Shown here: positions 1 to 10,194 of the stretch, in pieces
How positions within the stretch are numbered: the first letter of the stretch is position 1
Layout of the letters: each line of letters starts with the position of its first letter
DNA from: Daldinia sp. FL1419
Lineage: Eukaryota > Ascomycota > Sordariomycetes > Xylariales > Hypoxylaceae
Assembly (NCBI GenBank): GCA_025201765.1
Contig: MU623527.1
Location: 1 to 52,253 of the forward strand
Direction of reading: 5' to 3'
Length of the DNA stretch: 52,253 nt
Made by a program: the position numbers and the translations under genes
Notes under the pieces: generated by a model
Database searches by the model: none
What the model was told of the DNA's origin: nothing
What the model saw: only the letters and a program-made list of their open reading frames with translations

Positions 1-781
1 AAATAAAAAAATTTTCTTTTTATTAATATTAATAAAAATATAATATAAAATTATAATAAATATATATTTATTATAAAATATATTTTTAAAAAAAACCTAA
101 ATTTATTTTTAAAAATATTATATAATTTTTTTAATATAATTATTATTAATATTTTAAGTTTTTTTAAAATATTTTATAATAATAAATAAATATATTTTAT
201 TAAAAATATATTTTAAAGGAATTATAAAATAAATTAAAATTTATTAATTATTAATAAATATAAAAATTTAATTTTAAAAGATTTTTCTTTATATAAACAA
301 TAGTGTTATTGAAAAAGAAGAATTATAACCTTTTATTAATTGGTTCTTTCTGCTTGTTCTGGTATTTAGGGGTAGTGTTGTAATTATATATAAACCACCC
401 AGTGGCAATTTAAAAAATTTAAAATCATTTCCCAAGATTGAAGGAGGAAAGGGTTGGACTAATATAGGATTTATACTATATCTTAGATTATATCTTAAGT
501 TATATCCTTATTATATAGGATAAATAAGATAAATTAAAAAGGGTGGAAGAAGTAGTATTTAAGTAAATATTAGAGGTCCTTATTAAAGAAAGAATTTAAA
601 GAAAATATTAAATACTATTAAATTCCTTTATTAAAATTATTTTAATTAATTAGAAAATCTTTAAATCCCTTAAGGATTGTAATAGAATCCTATAAAATAA
701 AGATAGGATAATAATTAATATAATAAAATTATAATTAAAAGGAGAAGAAATTATAAAATAAATCTTATTTAAATTATTAAT
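1..781. repeat. AT-rich transposon relic, inverted copy of 12,336-13,095
   Basis: This stretch is almost entirely A and T, with no open frame of note. Its reverse complement aligns by eye along its length with 12,336-13,095; shared landmarks include the segment around 340-480 and its counterpart around 12,560-12,790. It is therefore a second, oppositely oriented copy of the same decayed repeat. The copy at 1-781 keeps somewhat more G and C. I cannot identify the element. Confidence 0.6.
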
Positions 782-1952
782 TGTTGGTAGGTACATATGT
801 AAAATAAAAGCAAAATAATAATAAAATAAATAATATTTATTTATTTATTTATTATTACCCTGATTTACCTAGAATATATTATAGGTATCCAGTCCATCTC
901 TTGGTATTTGTTCTGGGTAGGAATTATGTTCTGGAAAAAACCTATTTACCATTTATTTAAATAAATTATGTTATTATAATTTTGATTTTATTTTATATTC
1001 TTATTAAAATTTATTTTTTAATAAAAATAATTAGATTTTAATATAGAAAAATATTTTATATAATATAATATTAATTATATAAAATAGTATAGCAATAATT
1101 TAAATATGGAGTAATAATAAGATTTAAGATGGTTTTATTATTTTTTTTAATAAATAATAAAAATGTTATTATATTATAAAAAAGTTGTTTTAAGGGAAGG
1201 TTGGGGTATATATAGATTGTGTAAGGTATAAATATATATAAATAATTTTACATTTTTATAAAAAACTATTATATACTTTTATTTTTATAATTCTTTTTTT
1301 AATATTATAATATTATATTTGTTTTTTAAAATGGTTTAAAATAGTGTTATTAATTTATAACTTTTTTTAATTAATTTTAATCTTTTTTATATATTTTATT
1401 TATATTTTATAATATTATAATATAATATTATTATATCTATTGTATTTATAATTTGGTATTATTTTAAAAAATTTATTTTATTTTTATATATATATATTAT
1501 ATTAAATAAAAAAAAATTTATATATTTATAAGTGCTTTATTATTTCTTTAATATTATTTTATTATTAATTTTCTTTAAATATTTTGGTCTTTTTATTGGA
1601 AATTATTATAATATTTTAATATTATATTATATTAAAATTATAATCCTAATGTAGTTATATGTTATGAAAATGATTTATTTATTGAAGATGGAGAATTACA
1701 TGAAGAGTGTGGTTATGCCTTTCTGGCGCAGTTCTGGGAATCAATTGCTGAGGCTTTGTTGCGGCTTTTCCAGGGTTTTTAGGCCCTTGAGAAGTTTGTT
1801 AGGGGAAAAATAAATAATAATAAAGGTGAGATTGATATATTGAAGTTGTTTAAAGAAGAAAGCTATCTAAGAGAGATAGGTGGGAAACCTATCCTTATAT
1901 ACATATGTACTTCTTAGGGGTAGTATCTCATGTCAAGACACATAAGTCATAC
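782..1952 (-). repeat. Copia-family LTR in reverse orientation, split by an insertion
   Basis: 782-834 and 1819-1952 together make one copy of the roughly 205-bp LTR seen at 11,128-11,331, 17,120-17,323, 17,422-17,627, 17,852-18,056 and 21,028-21,236. This copy is reversed. Landmarks are TTGGTAGGTACATA near 784 and GGTGGGAAACCTATCC near 1881. It is less AT-converted than the other copies. The outer end is missing about 8 nt where the next repeat starts. Confidence 0.65.
835..1807. mobile_element. 973-bp insertion inside an LTR, flanked by 11-bp direct repeats
   Basis: AAATAAATAAT occurs at 824-834 and again at 1808-1818, exactly where the LTR is interrupted, so these look like target-site duplications. 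The left end starts with several ATTT repeats, which on the minus strand would be an (AAAT)n tail as in some non-LTR retrotransposons. Around 1677-1806 there is a relatively GC-rich open stretch reading EDGELHEECGYAF on the plus strand with one TAG, which looks like a coding fossil. The class is uncertain: the simple-sequence context weakens the duplication call. Confidence 0.4.
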
Positions 1953-2022
1953 TATGGGAATGTTGGTCATGTGACTTGGTGGTGGTATAAGACCCACCTT
2001 AATCCTGTATATAAATCATATA

Positions 2023-2448
2023 ACGTGCCCCACAAGTCAGCCGGTCAAACTAGTCAACCGGTCAGCAAAAATACATACAAAATACGTCTGTGCGTAAACG
2101 TGCGTTTTATTCGAAAAAAATCGTATCAAAATTCGGTTTGAAGATTTAGAATCCTCTTGGAATGCTGATAATTGTAGTATTTTTTGAAAATTTTGTACGA
2201 ATTTATTCAATTAAATACCCGAAAAGTGGACCCGAAATATTCAATATCTTAATTATCTTCCTTTATATGCACTGGGGATTTTTTTCAATTTTTTTTATAA
2301 ATTTAGATATATATAATATAAAATATATCAAAATTTGAAAAAATAAGATCAAAAATTCGTAAAGTTAGTATTTTCGAATTTCTTGAGTTTCCGGTTATAT
2401 TTCGGCTGACCGGTTGACTAGTTTGACCGGCTGACTTGTGGGGTACGT
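2023..2448. mobile_element. 426-bp MITE with 44-bp terminal inverted repeats, TA target duplication
   Basis: The ends 2023-2066 and 2405-2448 are inverted repeats of 44 bp with one mismatch (ACGTGCCCC against ACGTACCCC). Each end contains an imperfect palindrome centred on ACTAGT and bounded by CCGG. The element is flanked by TA at 2021-2022 and 2449-2450, and the paralogous empty site has a single TA at 10,076-10,077. TA duplication with terminal inverted repeats is typical of the Tc1/mariner superfamily. The interior has no transposase, so the element is non-autonomous. It keeps CpG and G/C bases lost from its surroundings. Confidence 0.85.
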
Positions 2449-2543
2449 TATTCTAATTATATAATTAGAATATATTCTTATCTTCTATAAACCACTTTTT
2501 ATTAAATTAATTTGAATACCTTTATTTTTATTATTATATATAA

Positions 2544-2961
2544 TGAACAGGAGCTCTAATAGTTCCTGCAGGATATGCCCTACACTTTAATTAACCCATA
2601 ATAACCAGAGGTTGTATGAGCTTGAGGATGTAAGGTAACTATATCTTAATAAAAGTATTGAAATGATTAGATAGATGAATTGTTATATATGATTATTTTG
2701 TAATAATAATGCATATAATAAGGTATAAGCCTAAAAGAATATATATTATTTATATAAAATTATATAGAAATGATTTCTAAAGGATTATTTATGATTTGTA
2801 TTGATTAGGTAAAAAAATAATTATTGAAGCCTATATATATCCAAATAAGTGTATATAAATCTTATAAGGGTTTATTAAGGGGTCTTCCGGAATAGCTCCT
2901 ATTATGTACTCCTGTTGCGTACTCTTATTACGTATTTACGTATTCACACTGCACCGGTTTA
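2544..2961 (-). repeat. 418-bp LTR, left copy
   Basis: Direct-repeat partner of 4942-5359, equal in length. It contains short tandem repeats of a GTACTCCTRTTRCGTA type around 2905-2940. It is less converted to AT than the right copy. Confidence 0.8.
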
Positions 2962-4108
2962 GAGTTCTTCAGAATTGATAAAATTAAATTTTCAACAAGT
3001 TAATCTCAATAAAACAAATTGGAAAGATTATAAGGAAATTATAACCAAATTATAATTAAATTGATCAATTAAATCCAAATTTATGTAAGTTAAAATAATC
3101 AATATAAATCTAAGATATGTGTAAAGGAAAATTTTAGAACGAATGTATTCTTAGTTTTTCAATTCTTTAATTGGTTGTAGTATTGTATTTTGGCTCGGTT
3201 GATCAATTATCTTCAAGTGTTTGTAGCTGATTATTTTATTGTAATAGTGGTTATATGTTAACTTGATCTTAACTTGACGGTGTTAATAGTAGTTGGTAAT
3301 TGTTACAATATTGGTATGATGTGTATATTATATGAAGCGCACTGAGTTGATTAGGTATAATATAAACTTTGAATAAGAGAAATTTATGTTGTTGTTGAGA
3401 AAGTGCTATATGAAGAAAAGTGTATTGATACTATTTGATTTATTTGATGATTGTTGCTTAGTAATTTTATAATTGAATTATAAATGGTAAGATTATAATT
3501 TTTTTTTTTCGTTTCCTTCGGGGCTTATTCAGATTAAGAACGTTTTAATGTTTTTTCCTTTTTTTTTTCTTCTTTTTCTTTAAATGCCTGGTTTTGATAG
3601 TAGGCACTTGCTTATGCTGTATATTGGTTGAACTAATATTGATCAATTATGTATATAATGTTTTTGTATTTAATAGCTTTAGTACAATTGTAATTTATGG
3701 TGGTAAATGATTAGATTCAGGATTTTCAGAATATTCTTATATTGTATCTTTCTGAATGGTATCTTCCTGATCAGGCTTTTGGTAATTGGTATATGTGGTG
3801 TCCTGTTGTATATCGTCTTTATAAGGTGCTGTATGACTGTGTGCTATAGGTACTATAGGTGTTTTATAAGGTAATAGCGTGTTGTATTCGAGCTGATCAG
3901 ATGATATATCGTGTATTTGATCAACTGGTTATTCTTGTACTAATTGTATAAGGGGTACTATATATCAGTATGCTGGTATATAAGGAGGTGGTATATTTTC
4001 TTGTTCAATCCATCCTATATGGGTAGCTCTTACAGTGCCATGATCTCTAACTACGTTTAACTTTTTATCCAATTGGCTAATAGCAATTTCAATTTTGATT
4101 TTAATGAA

Positions 4109-4390
4109 TTATAATATATAAATTAATATTAAAATAATAATAATTTTGAGTATACTCCATCCTTTCCACATAAATAATCTGATCAGATATTGTAATAATA
4201 ATTCCAAAGTTGTATTTCTTGTAAATTCGTTTTTATATCTTTCTATAAACATTGCTTTATTATTGGACCTGCGATAATCTTTGAATATTTGTGTATATCT
4301 CTTAATACTTATATTTAATCGTCTAATCAGCCCTGTCCTTATTAATATATAATCTGAATACGACTTAAACTCCATAATTGTATCTTTCAT
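4109..4390 (-). pseudogene. 93-aa open frame inside the 2.8-kb LTR element, unidentified
   Basis: An ATG-started minus-strand frame of 93 codons in the internal region of the LTR element, on the same strand as the inferred element. It is rich in Ile, Leu, Arg and Tyr (for example RRLNISIKRYTQIFKDY) and ends in a hydrophobic stretch. It could be a gag remnant of a non-autonomous element, but I see no zinc knuckle or other motif. In such AT-rich DNA an open frame of this length may also be chance. Confidence 0.25.
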
Positions 4391-4941
4391 AATAACTATA
4401 TATCTTTGTAATGTCTATAATCCCTTATAATGCTTCGTAATTATTTCTGTAAATGTTTGACTGATTTTCTATAATGTTCCAAATATCTGTATATAAATTC
4501 TTTATCCTTAAATAGCCTAATTGGTAAAATTTACGTTTAATTTATTTTTGATATTTTGGTATTCCAAATTACTTTATATTGTATTGTTAGGTTGTATATT
4601 GTTTGATTGTGCAATTTTAAGGTATTTTCCATGTTTTAAGTTTTTGATACTAATTATATAAGGATTTTAGGTACATCAAAGTTGGCTTAAAATTTTTGGG
4701 GTTAAATCAATATTCCTTATTCTTTATTCTTAATATTTATTTTTTTTGATTTGAGGTTATAATTATTCTGATCAGATAGTATCAGTTTTAATTAAAATAT
4801 TATAAGTAATATTAACCATATTTTTCAAATTTTCATATATTTTAATCTTAATTAATATTAATCCTTATAATAATAATTTTAATAGATAATTATCCTAAAA
4901 TTAAAGAGCTATAATATTCAAAAATTCTATATAATTACTAC

Positions 4942-5359
4942 TAAACAAGAATTCTAATAGCTCCTGCAAGATATACCTTACACTTCAATTAACCCATAAT
5001 AATTAGAGGCTGTATAAGCTCAAGGATATAAGGTGATTATATTTTAACAAAAATATTAAAATAATCAAATAAATAAATTATTATATATGATTATTTTATA
5101 ATAATAATATATATAATAAGGTATAAGCTTAAAAAAATATATATTATTTATATAAAATTATATAGAAATAATCTTTAAAAAATTATTTATGATTTATATT
5201 AATTAGGTAAGAAAATAATTATTGAAACCTATATATATCTAAATAAATATATATAAATCTTATAAAGGTTTATTAGGGGGTCCTCCAGAATAGTTCCTAT
5301 TACGTACTCCTGTTGCGTACTCCTATTACATATCCACGTACTCACATTGCACCGGTTCA
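4942..5359 (-). repeat. 418-bp LTR, right copy
   Basis: Same length and order of landmarks as 2544-2961. Differences are mostly C/T and G/A transitions, as expected of RIP. Confidence 0.8.
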
Positions 5360-5393
5360 ATAATGGTACCTTATTTATTTAATATTGATTAGT

Positions 5394-6780
5394 AATTAAT
5401 AACAAATTAATTACAGATTAGTTAAGATACTTAAAAAGGAGGAGATAGATTTAATAGTAAATATAATAACCTTAAGATTTCATATTTTAATATATGATTT
5501 TAAATTTAAGATTTTATGTTCTTATATATAATTCTAAGAATATTCGTATTTTATGTTAGATTTAAATCTTATTAAGAAGAAGCGAACAACCTTAGGATTT
5601 CATACTCTAATATATGGTCTTAAATTAGAATTTCATATTTCAATACATAGTTTTAAAATATTTTATACTAATTTAAGATTTCTAAAAGGTAGAAACAACT
5701 TTAACACTAAATTTATAAGCTGAGATTTATATCCATCATATATAAGCAAATAATATCAAGGTTTCCTTTATTAATAAAATGATTTTAGGGAAATCTATGC
5801 TAATCATCTCACACGTCCATCATATATCTATATTTATAACATAAACTTATATTTATATCACCACTTATATTTATAACATTATCCACTAATCATATCACAC
5901 ATCCATCACATATTCATATTTACTACAACATCATAAGAAACGCTAAAAAAAAGTAATAAATACCAAAATCACGTTGCAATTTTACCCCACCAACAAACCC
6001 TTAGGCTCTACCTGAAAATTTTTCCACCCCACTAAAAATTTTACCTATTATCATTACCTGAAGAGATAATAACAATTCAACACCTAAAGAAAACAACAGC
6101 TCAACACCTAAGGAAATAACAAGCAATTCCACAAGCACCTCAACAAACCTCAACAATTTCCCAATTTTTTACAAGAAAACCCTCAAAATATTTTTAATAT
6201 CAATCATACAATATAAACAATACCAACCATATCTATCAATCAATTCAAACAAGCAAATGAACCAATATAATTCTTAAAAAGAAAAAATTATCAAATAAGA
6301 TTATATATTTTAAAATGGTTAATCATTACATTTTTAAGCAAGATTTATAAAAATAATTAAATTTTTTTTTAATCATTTTTATATTTGGGATATAAATATA
6401 AGAAATTATTAATCTATATCTTTCTTATTTCATTAATTACGCCACAAATCTAATTGACCAATTAGTTCTTAGAGAAATTAACAAAAAAACCCTACAATTT
6501 TGAATATTAAATCCTGTTGTATAAATATCTTTAATTATAATTAGATATAAATTGGCTTAAAAAATTATAAATTAAATTAGTTTTTAAATAATATTAATTA
6601 TTAATATTTTTAAGTGATTTTTGAATTAATATAATAAATTAAAATGGTTTTAAATTTTAATATATCCCATGCACATGTCTATAACTTCCTTATGATATAT
6701 AGTTTTTTAATTAAATAATAATTTATATTAATAAAATTCCCTTGTAAATTGTTTAATCAAAATATTAAATAGGAGTTTTA
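5394..6780. repeat. AT-rich gene-free stretch with a short local duplication
   Basis: No gene is visible. A local tandem duplication of about 120 bp is present: AACCTTAAGATTTCATA near 5467 recurs as AACCTTAGGATTTCATA near 5587. Another short repeat, CATCAYAYATYYATATTTA, occurs around 5818-5930. The rest is featureless AT-rich DNA. Confidence 0.5.
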
Positions 6781-6789
6781 ATTAAATAA

Positions 6790-9680
6790 GAGCTTTAATT
6801 GAATTGGAATTTTAATTTAATAAAAGTTTTAATAGTTAAATATAAAGTAATTATATCCTAAAAAAATAAAATATTAAAATAATTAAATAAAAGGTTAATA
6901 GAAGTAAGTGCTAATAATGGTAATTGGTGTTTAAAAGATAGAATAGATGATATATTTAATAAAAGAGAAAAGTTATAAATTATTGTAATAAGTTATATAA
7001 AAGGTAATATTGAAAGAGTTTAAGTTGATTAGATAGGAATGAACTCTTGAAGGCCTAGATATTTAATAGGAATTTTAATTTAGGGTTAATATTATTATAC
7101 GGGAGCTTTAATAGTTAGATATAAGGTAATTATATTTTAAAAAAATATTTAAATAATTATATAAAAGATTAAATAGTAGAGGTAATTTTTAATGTTTAAA
7201 AAATAAAATAAATAATATATTTAATTAGAGATAAGGTTATATATTATTGTAAGAAGTTATTAAAAAAATTAAATAAATTGATATTTAAAAATTTGATTTA
7301 ATTAGGTAAAAATTAGCATTTGGGGATCTATATATTGAATAGGAGTTCCAATTAAACAAGAACTCTAATAGCTATTTCAATGCAAAGTGATTATATTTTA
7401 AAAAAAATATTTAAATAATTAAATAAAAGGTTTATTAATAAAGGTAATTATTAGTGTTTAAAAAATAAAATAAATAATAGGTATAATTAATAAAAAAAAA
7501 AATCATAAATTATTATAAAAAGTTATTTAAAAGGTAATTTTTAAAGAGATTAATTTGATTAAATAAGAATCAATTTTTGAAAATTTATATATTAAGTAGG
7601 AACTCTAATGGTTCTTATAGGATATACCTTATATTTCAATTATTTAATAATTAATTATATTTTAAAGAAAGTAAGTATTAAAATAATTAAATAATATATT
7701 AATTAATAAAGGTAATTATTAATATTTAAAAAATAAAATGTATAATATATTTAATAAAAGAAAAAAACCTTAAATTATAATAAAAAATAATATAAAAAAT
7801 GATGTTTAAAGAGTTTAACCTAATTAAGTAATAATTAACTCTTAAGGGTATATTTATGTCAAAAAGGCTGGTAAAGACCCTAGAAAGGTTTGTTTTATAG
7901 AGGCTAATAGGATTTACAAGGTAGCTTCAATTATGTAATTATATTACCCCAGTTTACTCTAATAGAAAATTTGATTTAATTAAATAAGAATCAATTCTTA
8001 AAGGCTTATATATTGAATAAGAACTTTAATAGCTTTTGTAGGATATGCCCTGTCCTGCACCTCAGCTTCCCCATAACTAATTATATCCTAAAGAAGGTAA
8101 ATATTCAAATAATTAAATAAAAGGCTGATTAATAGAGGTAATTATTGGTGCTTAAGAAATAAAATGGATGATATATTTAATTGGAAAAAAGGTTATAAGT
8201 TATTATAAGAAATTATAAGAAAAGTAGAATAAATTAATATTTAAGAACTTGATCTAATTAGGTAAGAATTAGTTTTTAAGGGTTTATATATTGAACAAGA
8301 ACTTTAATTAAAGAGGAACTCTAATAGTTCCTGTAGGATATGCCTTACATTTCAACTATTTTATAAGAAATTATATCCTGAAGAAGATATTAAAATAATT
8401 AAATAAAAAATTGATAGAACTAAATGCTAGCAATGGTAGCTGGTGTTTAAAAAATAGAATAAATAATATATTCAATAAGAAAAAAAAGTTATAAATTATT
8501 ATAAAAAGTTATAAGAAAAATTAATTAAATAAAATTAATTTTTGAAGGTTTATATATTAAATGAAAACTCTAATAGTTCCTATAGGATATGCCCTATATT
8601 TCAGTTAATAAAAGATGTAAAGTAATTATATCTTAAAAAAGGTATTAAAATAATTAAATAAAAGGATTAATAGAGGTAATTGTTGGTAATGGTAATTGGT
8701 GTTTAAGAAGTTATAGGGAAGAAAGGCGTATATTATTGTAAGAAATTATAAAATAACTTATTAAATTGTTAAGAATCTGATATAAGAGAACTTGATCTAA
8801 TTAAATAAGAATTAATTCTTAATAACCTATATATTAAATAAAAACTCTAATTTAGGGTTAATATTAATTTTAATAGTTTTAGTAAGATATGCGTATAAAT
8901 AAGATAAAATATGTAAGATAACTATATTTTAAAGAATGTATTAAAATGATTAAATAGAACAACTAATAGAAATAATTGTTAGTAATGGTAATTAATGTTT
9001 AAGAGATAGAATAGATAATATATTTAATAAAAGAGTAAATTTATAATTTATAATAAAAGTTATAAAAGAAAATGATGAATCTGTAAAACTTAATTTAATT
9101 AAATAAGAATTAACTCCTATAAGCCTATATATTAAATAGGAGTTTTAATAATTTTTATAGGATATACCCTATTTTACATTTCAATTAGTTTATTATAAAT
9201 TATATTTTAAAAAAATATTAAAATAATTAAATAAACAAATTAATAAAAATAATTATTTATTATAATAGTAGTATTAGAAGTTATATTTAATAAAAAAATT
9301 AAAAAGTATATATTAAATCAACTACCCCATAATAAGTTAGAAGTTATATGAGAAAAAGGATATAAGGTGATTATTTTAAAAAAAAGAATAAAATGATCGT
9401 ATAAGAGAATAGATATATGTGATTATTTGTAAATGATATCGCTTTATAAGAAATCTTATTTAAAAGAGGGATTAAAATTATATATATTTATACGAAGGCT
9501 TTATAAAAAAGATTCTTAAAGGATTATAATGAGTTTAAACTAATTAGATAAGAAAGACAACTCTTAAGGGCCTATTTATATCCAAAGAGCTGTAGAAACC
9601 TAGAGGGTCTGACTCTAAGGAGGCTAATAGGGTCTTCACAAGGTAATATCTATAACCTAATTGCTCTACACTGATTTAAT
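6790..9680 (+). repeat. Array of about ten diverged LTR-like units, 250-300 bp period
   Basis: The anchor AATTATAT(C/T)(C/T)TRAA recurs near 6846, 7126, 7388, 7660, 8080, 8371, 8624, 8921, 9197 and, in a weaker form, 9370. Spacings are about 250-300 nt, except one enlarged unit (about 420) with extra sequence at 7843-7960 and a shorter last step. Each unit runs: AACTCTAATAG, AGGATATRCCYTA, ATTAAAATAATTAAATAAA, then TTGATTAGGTAAGAATTA. The same order occurs in the 418-bp LTR at 2552-2870. The array thus appears built from tandem copies of an LTR segment. Confidence 0.65.
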
Positions 9681-10007
9681 ATTTTTTTATATATTATAAT
9701 ATTAAAAAGAATTATTAAAATTATATATATATTTGAAATATATAGTTTTTTTTTATTTAAAGATTATATTTATTATTAAATATTAAATTGATAATTATAA
9801 AATAAGATTAATTGATCCTAAAAGGCTAACTAGTTGCAAAGCAACCAATCTAAAAAAACTAGTTCAATTTAATTTAAATAAGAAACAAAAGGAGGATTAT
9901 AAAAAGAACCAATCTTAATATGTTTTAAAATGCTTTAAAATCGTGACCTAATTAATACTTGTACAAAACAAATCACATAACTTTGCGAGAAAAGAAAAAG
10001 TTACTAG
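9681..10007. repeat. AT-rich spacer without recognisable features
   Basis: About 330 bp of AT-rich sequence. It contains a slightly GC-richer patch around 9815-9850 (GGCTAACTAGTTGCAAAG) but no open frame, RNA gene or repeat I can name. Confidence 0.4.
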
Positions 10008-10193
10008 TGTGGAAATGTTGATCATATGACTTGATGGTGGTATAAGACCTATTTTAATCCTGTATATAAATTACATATTTTAATTATACAATTAGAATAC
10101 ATTTTTATCTTCTACAAATCACTTTTTATTGAATTAATCTGAATATCCTTACTTTTACTATTGCATGCAATAGTACCTTGTCCATCCAACACA
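10008..10193. repeat. Solo-LTR-like repeat, empty-site paralogue of 1953-5393
   Basis: It aligns with 1953-2022 plus 2449-2543 plus 5360-5393, but without the MITE or the 2.8-kb LTR element. It has a single TA (10,076-10,077) where the MITE lies and a single GCAA (10,167-10,170) where the LTR element lies. It starts TGTGGAAATG and ends near CATCCAACA. It contains TATATAAA near 10,062. Confidence 0.65.
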
Positions 10194-10194
10194 T

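Larger units (their letters stand above)
2544..5359 (-). mobile_element. LTR retrotransposon, 2.8 kb, probably non-autonomous and decayed
   Basis: Two direct repeats of 418 bp each (2544-2961 and 4942-5359) bound an internal region of about 1980 bp. The LTRs begin TGAAC/TAAAC and end GGTTTA/GGTTCA, so the ends were TG..CA with a short inverted repeat. ATAA flanks both sides (2540-2543, 5360-5363), and the empty site has GCAA at 10,167-10,170, which gives ATAA after C-to-T and G-to-A changes. The element probably lies on the minus strand, because in that orientation the LTR starts with GGTGCAGTGTG and has a TATATATAG motif mid-LTR. The internal region is too short for a full gag-pol. Confidence 0.8.
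1953..5393. repeat. Solo-LTR-like host repeat, interrupted by a MITE and an LTR element
   Basis: The pieces 1953-2022, 2449-2543 and 5360-about 5393, read together, match the uninterrupted stretch 10,008-10,193. The repeat begins T(A/G)TGG.., carries a TATATAAA box-like motif, and ends near CCAACA, so it is probably a solo LTR of about 180 bp. The comparison fixes the exact insertion points of the two younger elements inside it. Confidence 0.6.

Noticed and set aside
1905..2141. 78-codon plus-strand ORF
   Set aside because: It runs from an LTR across a solo-LTR-like repeat into the MITE end, so it is a chance frame.
6790..9680. CRISPR-like or satellite array
   Set aside because: Units are 250-300 bp, diverged, and match an LTR; no short identical repeats with unique spacers, and the host is a fungus.
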